Assembly (NCBI GenBank): GCA_964653485.1
Contig: CAZZFF010000018.1
Span: 5,456-69,455 of the forward strand
From: CAVQND01 sp964653485
GTDB lineage: Bacteria > Verrucomicrobiota > Verrucomicrobiia > Limisphaerales > UBA8199
DNA length: 64,000 bases
Direction of reading: 5' to 3'
The translations under genes and the position numbers were made by a program. Below, piece after piece: positions 45,053 through 53,594 of the stretch (its first letter is position 1; each line of letters opens with the position of its first letter). The notes below the pieces were generated by a model, which did not search any database, was not told the DNA's origin, and saw only the letters and a program-made list of their open reading frames with translations.

Positions 45053-46102
45053 TTAGGAAAGGTGCGGGTAAAGCGCCCGACCGGCCAACCGCAGCAACGG
45101 CAGCGGCAGACGCCGGAACACACCGTTGAACCACCCCTCGGCACGGTCGGTGTCCGACACAAACTCGCGCCGGGAAAAATCATACTTGCTGTACTGGATG
45201 CGATGCTCGGCGGCCCCGAAGCCAAGCTTGAAACGCCGAAGACCCTCGTTGCCAAGCGAGGTCCGGCCCAGGTGCAACCCCGTGAACCCCTGGCCGGCGT
45301 ACCGCCTTATCGCCTCCCACATCACCAGGTTGTTGGCGCGCAAACTCTGATATTCGTAATCCGAAGCCCCGAATTTGTAGATCGCCTGGCGGCCGTGGTG
45401 CAAAAACAGGGCCGCCGCCACCGGCGTCATCCCCGCGCGGGCCACCAAAACGCCCCCCTGCCCCTGGCCGAAAACATGGCGGGCGATGTTCTCGAAAAAC
45501 CGGAACGGCTGGGGAGGCAGCCCGTGCCGGCTCCGTGTCCGGCAATGCAGGGCGTAAAAGACCCTTATTGAATCAAGATCGACGTCGAATTCGATCTGCA
45601 GCCCGGCCTCCTCGGCCCTCCGAATCCCGCGGCGCACCGCCCCGCTCAGACCGTTGAACAGCGCCTCGGGCCCTCGTTCCAGATCAATGACGTGGCCGTA
45701 AAAGGCCACGGAAGGCGATTCCGTCCGGCATCCGGGAACGACGCCCCGGCCCTCGAGATAGCGCCAACGGCGGCTCCGTCCCCACTCCAAGGCCGCCTTG
45801 TAAAGGGCCGCGTCACCTTCAGGCCCGCTGAGCGGCGCGCAAAAATCGGTGAACGGCAGCGAAACGCCCCGCCGCCCCGTCCACGGGCTGCGCACCTCCA
45901 TCACGGGCAGCAGCCCCGTGAGTTGCCCTGCCGAAAAACGGCAGAAATAGACCGGCTTGTGCCCGTACGTCTCATGGAGCACTCGAGCCCAGGCGGACCC
46001 GTGAAAGAACGTGCTTTGCCCGTGCGCCGCCACTACCGAATCCCACGAGGGGTATCCGAGCGGATCGACCGCCACCGGCTGGCCGGGCCGGCCCACGATC
46101 AT
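45053..46102 (-). CDS. FemAB-like/GNAT protein of the exosortase-associated group
   Basis: 349 residues. Double-GNAT-like protein with STFFHGSAWARVL at the start, SLPFTDFCAPLSG, and a C-terminal acetyl-CoA-like region with GVLVARAGMTPVAAALFLHHG and LHLGRTSLGNEGLRRFKLGFG. This is the pattern of FemAB-related proteins found in PEP-CTERM exopolysaccharide loci, which probably add an amino acid or acyl group to a sugar or peptide. ATG 46102 fits the family start; ATG 46135 overlapping the previous gene is an alternative. Confidence 0.78.
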   Translation of the reverse strand: MIVGRPGQPVAVDPLGYPSWDSVVAAHGQSTFFHGSAWARVLHETYGHKPVYFCRFSAGQLTGLLPVMEVRSPWTGRRGVSLPFTDFCAPLSGPEGDAALYKAALEWGRSRRWRYLEGRGVVPGCRTESPSVAFYGHVIDLERGPEALFNGLSGAVRRGIRRAEEAGLQIEFDVDLDSIRVFYALHCRTRSRHGLPPQPFRFFENIARHVFGQGQGGVLVARAGMTPVAAALFLHHGRQAIYKFGASDYEYQSLRANNLVMWEAIRRYAGQGFTGLHLGRTSLGNEGLRRFKLGFGAAEHRIQYSKYDFSRREFVSDTDRAEGWFNGVFRRLPLPLLRLAGRALYPHLS

Positions 46103-46119
46103 CTCCCGCTGTGCCTCGA

Positions 46120-47268
46120 TCAGCGCGCCTCGCATACCTTCAAGGCATGCATCTCGTCGGCTGGCTCGCTCACGCATGCCTTTAATTCCCTGGCGACCGC
46201 CTGAATCTGGTCCGCACCCAACTCCGGGTACATGGGCAGCGACAGGAACTCGCGCGCGCACTGCTCGGAGACCGGGAATGAACCTTCCCCGCGGCCAAGC
46301 CCCTGGTACGCCTCCTGGAGATGCAGCGGCACCGGATAGTGGATCGCGCACGAAATCCCCTTGCCGGCCAGGCTCTCGAGCACGCGATCCCGCTCCCTCA
46401 CCCTCACCGCATACACATGGTAGATGTGCCGGTTGTGTGGCGCCGCCCAGGGCGTGACCACCTCCTCGCAGCCCCCGAGCAGTTCATCGTAAATCCGGGC
46501 ATTCGCGCCCCGCCGGGAGTTGGCCGCCTCCAACCGCTTGAGCTTGACCCGCAACGCCGCCGCCTGGATGCCGTCCATCCTCCCGTTCCAACCGATGCGC
46601 GAGTGATAATACTTCCGAGTCTGCCCATGGTCCCGCAGAACCTTGATTCTTCCATCCAACTCCGCATCGTTGGTAACCACCGCGCCGGCTTCTCCCAGGG
46701 CGCCCAAATTCTTGCCCGGATAAAAACTGAAACACCCGGCTACCCCCAACGACCCCGCCCTTCTGCCCTTATACAATGCCCCGTGCGCCTGGCACGCATC
46801 CTCCACCACCGGCAGGCGATGCCGCCGCGCAATCTCCAAAATCGGGTCCATGTCCGCCATCTGCCCGAACAGATGCACCGGAATGATCGCGCGGGTCCGC
46901 GGCGTGATCGCCCTCTCCAGCAAGCCGGGGTCCATCGTGTACGTCCGCTCATCGATATCCACAAACACCGGCTGCGCGCCGCAGAAACTGATGGCCTCAG
47001 CCGTGGCGATGAACGTGCTCGGCACCGTGATCACTTCGTCCCCGGGTCCCACCCCAAGGGCCAGCAGGCACAGCCAAAGCGCATCGGTCCCGTTGCCCAC
47101 CCCGGCCGCAAACCCCGTCTCGCAATACGCCGCGAAGTCCCGCTCGAACGCCGCCACAAAAGGACCCCCGGCAAAAGCCCCGGCATCGATGACTTCGCCA
47201 ATGGCCTGGTTCAATTCGTCCCGAATCGGCCCATGGTGGGCCTTGAGATCAAGAAATGGCACTTTCAT
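46120..47268 (-). CDS. DegT/DnrJ/EryC1 aminotransferase (WlbC/WbpE-like)
   Basis: 382 residues, PLP-dependent, catalytic Lys186 in SFYPGKNLGALGEAG, with PVHLFGQMADMDPI and VVEDACQAHGA. Similar in layout to the aminotransferase at 20260 but placed next to WlbA/WlbB-like genes, so it probably aminates the 3-keto group of UDP-3-keto-GlcNAcA. Starts at ATG 47268, 4 nt after the acetyltransferase stop. Confidence 0.85.
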   Translation of the reverse strand: MKVPFLDLKAHHGPIRDELNQAIGEVIDAGAFAGGPFVAAFERDFAAYCETGFAAGVGNGTDALWLCLLALGVGPGDEVITVPSTFIATAEAISFCGAQPVFVDIDERTYTMDPGLLERAITPRTRAIIPVHLFGQMADMDPILEIARRHRLPVVEDACQAHGALYKGRRAGSLGVAGCFSFYPGKNLGALGEAGAVVTNDAELDGRIKVLRDHGQTRKYYHSRIGWNGRMDGIQAAALRVKLKRLEAANSRRGANARIYDELLGGCEEVVTPWAAPHNRHIYHVYAVRVRERDRVLESLAGKGISCAIHYPVPLHLQEAYQGLGRGEGSFPVSEQCAREFLSLPMYPELGADQIQAVARELKACVSEPADEMHALKVCEAR

Positions 47269-47272
47269 AGTA

Positions 47273-47776
47273 TTATGTCGGACACAGTATCTTCATGACC
47301 CTCGCCGGATTGCCGGCCACAACCGCGCCGGCAGGAACATCCTTCGTAACCACGCTGCCGGCCCCAATCACCGCCCGTTCCCCCACCGTGATGCCGCACA
47401 GCAGCGTTGCCCCCGACCCGATCGACGCCCCCTGCTTGACTCGGGTGGGGATGCACTCCCAATCCGCCTCCGTCTGCGGCTCGCCTCGGTCGTTCGTCGC
47501 GCGGGGATAGCGGTCGTTGATGAACGTCACATTATGACCCACGAACACCTCATCCTCCAAAACCACCCCTTCGCACACAAACGAATGACTCGAAATCTTG
47601 CACCGGTTCCCGATCCTGGCCCCCTTCTGGATTTCGACGAAACTCCCGATCTTCACGTCGTCCCCAATCTCGCAGCCGTAAAGATTCGTGAACCCGTAAA
47701 TGCGCACCCCCCGGCCGAGTTTCACATCCGCGGCGATCTGTTGATTGGGTTGATTACCCGCAGTCATGAATTCCAT
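47273..47776 (-). CDS. Hexapeptide-repeat N-acetyltransferase (WlbB/WbpD-like)
   Basis: 167 residues of left-handed beta-helix hexapeptide repeats (VRIYGFTN, IGDDVKIGSFVEI, IGNRCKISSHSF, IGSGATLLCGITVG) ending in AVVAGNPARVMKI. It would acetylate the 3-amino group of the uronic acid using acetyl-CoA. ATG 47776 was chosen from three clustered starts; a TTG six codons earlier is less likely. Confidence 0.85.
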   Translation of the reverse strand: MEFMTAGNQPNQQIAADVKLGRGVRIYGFTNLYGCEIGDDVKIGSFVEIQKGARIGNRCKISSHSFVCEGVVLEDEVFVGHNVTFINDRYPRATNDRGEPQTEADWECIPTRVKQGASIGSGATLLCGITVGERAVIGAGSVVTKDVPAGAVVAGNPARVMKILCPT

Positions 47777-47851
47777 AAAGCAAAGCGATTCCAACTCTTC
47801 GGCGCGCGCCCGGCAGGGCCCGCCGCCGCCTTTCCACCACGCCCATGGCCC

Positions 47852-49105
47852 TCAGACCCGCGCCCTGAAACCGTTCCTTCGGATCAGCACCGGCTTCTTG
47901 CTCACCTTGAAACCGCCGTTGGAACCGTTGACGCCGTTGCTGCCGTTGCCCCCATTGCCGCCGTTCCCGTTGCTCGGGCCGCTGCCGCCGTCGCCGTTCG
48001 TCGGACCACCGCCCCCGTTCGGACCGGTGCCCTTGTCGTCCCACGGCGGCAGCTTGCCTGACGCCGGGATGGGCGAAAACTTGCCGTCCGCAAAGCGGAT
48101 TGGGTTCCCGTTGAGCTTCAAGGACACGGAGCAGGCCTCAAGCACCCGCACAACCTCCAGCCCTCGCGCCCCGTTGGTCAGCGGAGTCTGGCCCGTCTTG
48201 ATGCACTCCAGGAAATGCTGGCACTCGGCCTTGAGCGGTTCCTCCAGCTTGATGTGCGGGGCATACATGTCCCCGTAATGATAGGCATACTGGAATTCGG
48301 CGAAGCTGTCGTAGTGCGGGGGCCGTTCCACCCGCGCGTCAAATATCCGGATTTTCTCCAACTGCGACACGTCGTCATACACGATCATCCGCTTGCTTCC
48401 GACGATCGTCATCTCCCGGATCTTCCTCGGATCGAGCCAACTGCTGTGAACGACGGCCGACCTGTTCTTGGGAAACTCCATGTGGATCATCGTCACATCT
48501 TCAACGCCCGGCGTCACGTGGGCGCTGCCCTGGCAGTTCACGCTCAGCGGCGGCTCGCCCATCACATGGAGGATGATCGACAGGTCATGCGGGGCCAGGT
48601 CCCAGGCCACGTTGATGTCCTTTTGATACAAGCCCAGGTTCAGCCGCCGGGCGGCAATGTAACGGATGTCCCCGATGTCGCCCCAATCAATGATGTCTTT
48701 GATCTTCTGAACCGCTTGCGAAAACAGGAACGTGTGCCCGACCATCAGCACCACTCCCTGCTTTCGCGCAAGCTCGATCAGCTCCTCGCATTGGGCCGAG
48801 GAGGCCGCCATCGGCTTCTCGATAAACGTGTGCTTCCCCGCCGTCAGGCTCGCCTTGGCCATCGGGAAGTGATGCTTGACGGCGGTCGCTATCACAACCG
48901 CGTCGAGGTCATCGCCCCTGAGGATCCGCTGATAATCCACCTCTCCCTTGACCTCCGGATACAATGAAATGACGTGCTTAAGGCGCTCTTCGCTCACGTC
49001 GCACGCCACCCGTAAATTGCAATCGGGAAGCGACCTGAGGTTGCGCAACAAGTTTGGCCCCCAGTATCCGCAGCCCGCCACTCCGACTTTAATTTTCTTT
49101 ACCAT
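47852..49105 (-). CDS. Gfo/Idh/MocA sugar-nucleotide dehydrogenase (WlbA-like) with a Gly/Asn-rich tail
   Basis: 417 residues. N-terminal Rossmann domain (VGVAGCGYWGPNLLRNL), EKPMA in the catalytic region and WDLAPHDLSI with the likely catalytic His. WlbA oxidises C3 of UDP-GlcNAc uronate. The core ends near residue 345; the last ~70 residues are a Gly/Asn/Ser-rich tail (GNGGNGGNGSNG) unusual for the family, finishing with a basic end. ATG 49105 is preceded by GAAAGGA at good spacing; a TTG at 49120 is weaker. Confidence 0.86.
   Translation of the reverse strand: MVKKIKVGVAGCGYWGPNLLRNLRSLPDCNLRVACDVSEERLKHVISLYPEVKGEVDYQRILRGDDLDAVVIATAVKHHFPMAKASLTAGKHTFIEKPMAASSAQCEELIELARKQGVVLMVGHTFLFSQAVQKIKDIIDWGDIGDIRYIAARRLNLGLYQKDINVAWDLAPHDLSIILHVMGEPPLSVNCQGSAHVTPGVEDVTMIHMEFPKNRSAVVHSSWLDPRKIREMTIVGSKRMIVYDDVSQLEKIRIFDARVERPPHYDSFAEFQYAYHYGDMYAPHIKLEEPLKAECQHFLECIKTGQTPLTNGARGLEVVRVLEACSVSLKLNGNPIRFADGKFSPIPASGKLPPWDDKGTGPNGGGGPTNGDGGSGPSNGNGGNGGNGSNGVNGSNGGFKVSKKPVLIRRNGFRARV
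47911..48020 (-). repeat. Short tandem repeat encoding the Gly/Asn-rich tail
   Basis: Imperfect 9- and 12-base units (GGN/GSN codons) repeat in the 3' end of the dehydrogenase gene. Such units can change in number by slippage. Confidence 0.7.
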
Positions 49106-49116
49106 GTTCGTTCCTT

Positions 49117-49881
49117 TCAACTAACGGTACCCAACCCGGTTGTCTGTTTCCGAACCGCCTTCTTTCCGCGTCGCTGGTCGATAACCTGTTGCACGATTGC
49201 CGGAACGGTCTTGGCGATAATGACGAGGTCGAGCGCAAGGCACCTGTGCTCCACATAGTGCAGGTCCAAATCCAGCATCTCCTCGAAAGTCGTGCGGTTC
49301 TTGCCCTTCACCTGCCACAAGCCCGTCAAACCCGGCGGCGTCTCAAAACGCCTGCGGTGCCTTGGCTGGTAGTGCTCGCATTCAAAAGCCAGGCAAGGGC
49401 GCGGCCCCACCAGGCTCATCTCGCCGCGAACCACGTTGATAAGCTGCGGCAACTCGTCAAGACCGCACGCCCGCAACAGCCATCCTCCCGGAATGAGACG
49501 CGAATCCCCCACTGCATCCAGTTTCGTCATCGGCCGGCCCGACTTCATCAAATCAGCCACGTGCCCGGCATGGACCGCCGTGTCCGCGTTGGCTCGCATC
49601 GTCCGAAACTTCAAACACGTGAACGGACGCTCCCGGTAGCCAACGCGCTGCTGCTTGAACAGGACCGTCCCCGGCGAAACCAGCTTGACCATCAGCCCGA
49701 TCAGCAGCCCCAGCGGCACTACCACCGGCGCCGCCGCCGCGATGCACGCCAAATCCAACGCCCGCTTCCAGCGCGGAATGCCCCCGCGCACATCCGCTGC
49801 CTGGGCAACCCCGCTTTCCAACCCTTGCGAACAACCTGAACTTTGAGAAATCACTATTGAAACTGCGTCGCCCGCCTCCAT
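49117..49881 (-). CDS. Undecaprenyl-phosphate sugar-phosphate transferase (WcaJ/exosortase-associated type)
   Basis: 254 residues. One hydrophobic hairpin near residues 42-65, then the bacterial sugar transferase domain with FKQQRVGYRERPFTCLKFRTM, DELPQLINVVRGEMSLVGPRP and GLTGLWQVKGKNRTTF. This enzyme starts repeat-unit synthesis by moving a sugar phosphate from UDP-sugar to undecaprenyl phosphate. Its start at ATG 49881 lies 104 nt after the NusG-like gene stop. Confidence 0.9.
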   Translation of the reverse strand: MEAGDAVSIVISQSSGCSQGLESGVAQAADVRGGIPRWKRALDLACIAAAAPVVVPLGLLIGLMVKLVSPGTVLFKQQRVGYRERPFTCLKFRTMRANADTAVHAGHVADLMKSGRPMTKLDAVGDSRLIPGGWLLRACGLDELPQLINVVRGEMSLVGPRPCLAFECEHYQPRHRRRFETPPGLTGLWQVKGKNRTTFEEMLDLDLHYVEHRCLALDLVIIAKTVPAIVQQVIDQRRGKKAVRKQTTGLGTVS

Positions 49882-49985
49882 GCTTTTAAGGCAAAGCTCC
49901 GCACTTGCTGGTTTTCCAATCCTCTGCTAACTTCCCCCGATTGCCCCCTCAGCCGCCCCGGCGGCCTCGGGCCCCCCGCGAGCCC

Positions 49986-50567
49986 TTACGCCGCGACCCC
50001 AACACACTCCTGTGGCGCCCGAGCCAACGCCGGCAACAAGTCGGCGATCCGCCGCTCATCCAAAGTCAACGACCTCCGATCCACTTCCGTCAACGTCGGG
50101 CGCCCAAGAAAATCAAGCAAAATCTGAACGCGCTGCCGGGCAGGCAACACCCGCACCACGATGCCGCGCGAGCCAAGGAACGACCCTTCGGCCACAGTCA
50201 CTTCCGCCCCGGCGCACAGACGGTCTTCAACCCACATCGGGTTGCCGCTGTCAAAGCACTGCTTCAACTCGTCAATCACACGCCCAGGCACCGTGGCCGC
50301 CCGGTCCCCAAACCGCACCACCCCGCTCACGCCGGACGTATACTGGACTTCATCCAGGTCCGCCACGGCCTCGCACCGGACGAAAAGGTAACAAGGAAAC
50401 ACCGGCTCATCCACCCGCACCACCCCGCGCCGCGTCGGCCGCTCCAACCTCATGCGGGGATGAAAAACCTCCAAGCCGAGACGCCTGCCCAGAGTCGCCG
50501 CCGCGATGTGCTCGTGCTTCGGCTTCGTCCGCGCGCAATACCAGGTTGTCTCGACTCTTTCGCTCAT
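49986..50567 (-). CDS. Specialised NusG paralogue (RfaH/UpxY/LoaP-like)
   Basis: 193 residues. NGN domain starting ETTWYCARTKPKHEH and containing VFPCYLFVRCE; C-terminal KOW domain with GAEVTVAEGSFLGSRGIVVRVL. Such paralogues bind RNA polymerase on polysaccharide operons and suppress termination, which suits the long gene run downstream. ATG 50567 was chosen because upstream codons in the same frame run through a conserved regulatory element and carry no NusG features. Copy B of the 84-nt element lies 31 nt upstream. Confidence 0.86.
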   Translation of the reverse strand: MSERVETTWYCARTKPKHEHIAAATLGRRLGLEVFHPRMRLERPTRRGVVRVDEPVFPCYLFVRCEAVADLDEVQYTSGVSGVVRFGDRAATVPGRVIDELKQCFDSGNPMWVEDRLCAGAEVTVAEGSFLGSRGIVVRVLPARQRVQILLDFLGRPTLTEVDRRSLTLDERRIADLLPALARAPQECVGVAA

Positions 50568-50598
50568 TGTGACACTACTCTGGCATGACCCGGCATAC

Positions 50599-50682
50599 GC
50601 GTCTATCATGGCACCCGATGATTTTACTGCCACCGGGGGACGTGACTTCGATGTAGTGGCTTTCCCTGACATAGTGTCGTGC
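50599..50682 (-). promoter_or_regulatory. 84-nt shared upstream element, copy B
   Basis: 60 of 84 bases match copy A (20192-20275) without gaps. It fills most of the 118-nt gap between the receiver-protein stop and the NusG-like start. Conserved blocks are as described for copy A. Likely promoter or operator. Confidence 0.68.
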
Positions 50683-50685
50683 TCC

Positions 50686-51090
50686 TTACCTCCGGTAAAT
50701 CTCCCCAAACAACACCCGCCGTATCGCATCCATCAGTTTGGTCGTCGCCTCCAGCTTGGAAATGTACCCGCTGGCCCCGGCCCGTATCGCCTCCTCCGCG
50801 TAAACAGACTCATCGCTCATCGACAGAACCAATATCCGGGTCTCCGGATGCCGCCCGTGGACTTCCTTGATCAGTTCCAGCCCGTCCGACCCCCGCAATC
50901 TCAAGTCGATGATCGCCAGGTCCGGCCGGGTCTCCTCAGCCGCCGCCAAAGCCCCTTCCGAGTCCTCAGCCTCTCCGCAGACAGTCATATCCTCTTCTCG
51001 GGCAATGAGATCATTCAGAGCCTGCCGCACCAACGCACTGTCGTCAACCAGCAGAATGCGTGTCCGCCTTGTCCGACTTTCTATTGGCAT
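50686..51090 (-). CDS. Receiver-only response regulator
   Basis: 134 residues, a single CheY-like domain with phosphoacceptor Asp62 (IIDLRLRGSDG), DD pocket in ILLVDDSA and Lys in YISKLEA. The DNA-binding HTH normal for the NarL group is absent: the gene stops just after the receiver helix (FGEIYRR). It is a close paralogue of the full-length regulator divergently transcribed at 51351 (both place Asp at 62). It may act by phosphate competition or protein contact. Confidence 0.82.
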   Translation of the reverse strand: MPIESRTRRTRILLVDDSALVRQALNDLIAREEDMTVCGEAEDSEGALAAAEETRPDLAIIDLRLRGSDGLELIKEVHGRHPETRILVLSMSDESVYAEEAIRAGASGYISKLEATTKLMDAIRRVLFGEIYRR

Positions 51091-51185
51091 ATTATGTGCC
51101 CCGAAAAAGTTCTCCGTCCCATTGGCTTCCGTCCTTGAGCTGCGCCTGATTTGCTCGATTCAATCATGAAGCAGGTGCGCACCCC

Positions 51186-51269
51186 TTGTCTATCGTGCCT
51201 TACAATGATTTTCTTGTCGCGGGTATTCGGGAGCCTCTTGTAATTCAAACCCACTATATCGTGTAAGGG
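51186..51269 (-). promoter_or_regulatory. 84-nt shared upstream element, copy C
   Basis: 49 of 84 bases match copy A without gaps, with the same block spacing. It lies in the 260-nt divergent region, 95 nt before the receiver-only gene start; it could also affect the divergent regulator. Confidence 0.55.
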
Positions 51270-51350
51270 CAAGCCGCGCGTCCAATTGCTCCTTGCGCCT
51301 TCCCACCGATTGATTATACTCGGTCCACGACGCGCTGATCAAGACAGCCT

Positions 51351-52076
51351 ATGCCCCGGACAAACCAAGACGATCGCACAAAGGTGCTGCTGGTGGATGA
51401 TCATCCACTCGTGCGCAATGCCATGAAAGAAACCCTCGCGCGCGAGCCGGATCTGGCAGTGTGCGGCGAAGCGGAAGACCGGGATGGCACCCTCGCGGCA
51501 ATCGAGGCCTCCCGACCCGATCTCGCCATTGTGGATTTGGGACTGAAGAACTCCGACGGCATACGCCTCATCCAGGACATCCACGACCGCTATCCCAAAA
51601 TGGTCATGCTCGTCCTGTCCATGCACGATGAATTGCTCTACGCCGAGCGGGCCATCCGCGCCGGGGCCAACGGCTACATCTCCAAGCAAGAGGCCCCTTC
51701 AAAGATTATGCAGGCGGTGCGCACCGTCTTGAGAGGCGAGATTTACTGGGGCGAAAAGGTCGCCGCCCAGGTGGCCTCCAAGGTCGCCCGCTCGGCTCGC
51801 CACCCCAATAACCTGCCTGACAACGTGCTTTCGGAACGCGAACTGCAAGTCTTCGAACTCATCGGCAGCGGCGCCCCCACCACTGGAATCGCCGCCATGC
51901 TCCACATCGACGTGAGCACGGTCGAAACCTACCGCACCCGCATCAAGGAGAAAATGAACCTGAAGGACGCCGGGGAACTCCTCCAGGCCGCGATTCGTTG
52001 GAATGTGGCCAAGGGCCATTGCTGCGAGCTGCCCTCGGGCAAAGACCCGGCCGCAAAACCTCCGGGTCGCCGATAG
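51351..52076 (+). CDS. NarL/FixJ-family response regulator
   Basis: 241 residues. Receiver domain (1-~125) with Asp62 in IVDLGLKNSDG and Lys in YISKQEA; LuxR-type HTH at ~160-220 with LSERELQVFELI and DVSTVETYRTRIKEKM. First gene of the rightward group, transcribed away from the polysaccharide operon. Its kinase is not in the neighbourhood. Confidence 0.9.
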   Translation: MPRTNQDDRTKVLLVDDHPLVRNAMKETLAREPDLAVCGEAEDRDGTLAAIEASRPDLAIVDLGLKNSDGIRLIQDIHDRYPKMVMLVLSMHDELLYAERAIRAGANGYISKQEAPSKIMQAVRTVLRGEIYWGEKVAAQVASKVARSARHPNNLPDNVLSERELQVFELIGSGAPTTGIAAMLHIDVSTVETYRTRIKEKMNLKDAGELLQAAIRWNVAKGHCCELPSGKDPAAKPPGRR

Positions 52077-52329
52077 TGCCCTCTCTTCCCGCCCGCGCCG
52101 ATGGGGTGTCTCCTCAACGACTGTACATTTGTTCAGTTGTCTGGCGAGCACCACACCCGCCTTTGTCCAGGCATTTCCCGGGAATTCCAGTCCCAAGCCG
52201 CGGAGATTCCTGAAACAAACCTCCCCGACGCCGGGTATTCCAGAAGGTTATGAAAACGAACAATGCTAGGGTTTTGCTTCCAACCGCGTTTCAGGCATAA
52301 GATGCCCCCCAAGGCATCGCGGCCGCCCG

Positions 52330-52944
52330 ATGACAGAAGCTCAACCATTCGAAATGTTCGTGCGGGATTACCAGGATATGGTCTTTAGCACTGCTATGCG
52401 TTTGCTGGCCAGCGAAACCGAGGCCGAGGACATCGCCCAGGAAGTGTTCCTCAAGGCATATCAGCGGTTTGCCGAGCTGCGTGACAGCCCGACCGCCGGC
52501 GGATGGCTCAAAAAGGTGGCGACCAACCTGAGCCTGAACCACCTTTCGCGTTACCGCGCCCGCTGGAGTTTCTTCTCCGAACTGCGCGCCGGCGGCGGCG
52601 ACGAGGAAGACAGGGAAATCGAGTACCCCGCCCCGGACAACCTCAACGAAGAGGTGGCCCGCGCCGATTGCTTCGACCTCGTCGAGCGCGCGCTGCAAAC
52701 ACTCCCTGCAGCCCAACGCGTGCCCCTGGTCCTCTTCCACCTCGAAGGTCTCCGCTACGAGGAAATCGCCCGCAAACTCAACGTCTCCCTCGGCAAGGTC
52801 AAAACGGACATCTTCCGGGGCCGCGAGGCCCTGCGCCGGAAGTTGCGACCCCAATTCGCAGACCGGCCATACAGCCCCGCTCAACCGGGCGCGCGGATCC
52901 GCTACGCGGACGACGCCCGCCGCATTGCGCCTCAAAATGAATAA
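52330..52944 (+). CDS. ECF-type RNA polymerase sigma factor
   Basis: 204 residues. Region 2: MVFSTAMRLLASETEAEDIAQEVF and FLKAYQRFAELR; region 4: LPAAQRVPLVLFHLEGLRYEEIA followed by SLGKVKTDIFRGREALR. This is an extracytoplasmic-function sigma factor. The overlapping next gene encodes a membrane protein that may act as its anti-sigma factor. Confidence 0.9.
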   Translation: MTEAQPFEMFVRDYQDMVFSTAMRLLASETEAEDIAQEVFLKAYQRFAELRDSPTAGGWLKKVATNLSLNHLSRYRARWSFFSELRAGGGDEEDREIEYPAPDNLNEEVARADCFDLVERALQTLPAAQRVPLVLFHLEGLRYEEIARKLNVSLGKVKTDIFRGREALRRKLRPQFADRPYSPAQPGARIRYADDARRIAPQNE

Positions 52945-53413
52945 AGATATGAACAGCCAGGACCCGGAGCGTCTGCAGGCGGAGGTCGATGCCATGTTGA
53001 AAGGCCTGCCGCGGCGGGCGGCCCCACGAACACTCCTGCCGCGCGTGATGGCGGCCATCCAAACCCGCGCCGCCTTGCCATGGCATCGCCAATCGTGGCA
53101 AATGTGGCCCCTCGTGCCGCGCGTCGCCTCGCTGGCCATCTTGCTGTCTGTCTTTGGCGGGCTTTGCCTCGCCGCCTGGAAGCTGCCCCAAGCCGACTCT
53201 TATGCCTCGATTGTCGGCCAGCTCGGACGCTGGTTGTCCGGCCCCTCCTCCCTCTGGAACGTCCTGTGCGTGCTCTTCAACGCCGCGTCGGCCATGGCCA
53301 GACAACTCCCCGCCGGCTTTATCGCCGCCTGCCTGGTCTCGCTGGGGCTGGGCTATGCGCTCTGCATCGCCCTGGGCGCCGCCTGGATACGCTTTGCCCT
53401 GGCACGACGCTAA
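52937..53413 (+). CDS. Small membrane protein, possible anti-sigma factor
   Basis: 158 residues. N-terminal ~45 residues are polar with a helical LQAEVDAMLKGLP segment; two hydrophobic segments follow (~60-80 and ~120-145). The position overlapping the sigma gene by 8 nt fits an anti-sigma factor, though no zinc-binding HxxxCxxC motif is present. The stop codon is at the left tip of the hairpin element. Role uncertain. Confidence 0.5.
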   Translation: MNKDMNSQDPERLQAEVDAMLKGLPRRAAPRTLLPRVMAAIQTRAALPWHRQSWQMWPLVPRVASLAILLSVFGGLCLAAWKLPQADSYASIVGQLGRWLSGPSSLWNVLCVLFNAASAMARQLPAGFIAACLVSLGLGYALCIALGAAWIRFALARR

Positions 53414-53576
53414 GGCGTCACGAAAAAACAACATGAACAATTATGGCGCAGGAGTTTTGGCCGCTGGCAAGGCGCGAGCGAGGCGCATATCCAAGGCGAT
53501 CTGCAACGAGCGAGCAACGCCGCCAGCGGCCAAAAGAACCAGCCAGAATTGTTCATGTTGTTTTTTCGTGACGCCT
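53413..53576. mobile_element. Long inverted-repeat hairpin element, possibly MITE-like
   Basis: The outer 30 bases (53413-53442) are an exact reverse complement of 53547-53576. Inside, a 14-base match pairs with a short mismatch region between, so nearly the full ~164 nt could fold. It fills almost the whole gap between the membrane protein and the RDD gene. No transposase is present. MITE origin is inferred. Confidence 0.65.
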
Positions 53577-53594
53577 AACACCTTTTTCTTTAAT

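Noticed and set aside
42923..45571. 882-codon plus-strand open frame opposite the co-polymerase
   Set aside because: No motif and low-complexity composition; the minus-strand frame carries clear domain motifs.
50568..50729. Upstream extension of the NusG-like gene (54 codons)
   Set aside because: Has no NusG features and runs through the conserved 84-nt element; the NGN domain starts at the ATG at 50567.
53154..53594. Upstream extension of the RDD gene in the same frame
   Set aside because: It passes through the preceding gene in another frame and through the hairpin element; the signal-like start fits ATG 53595.
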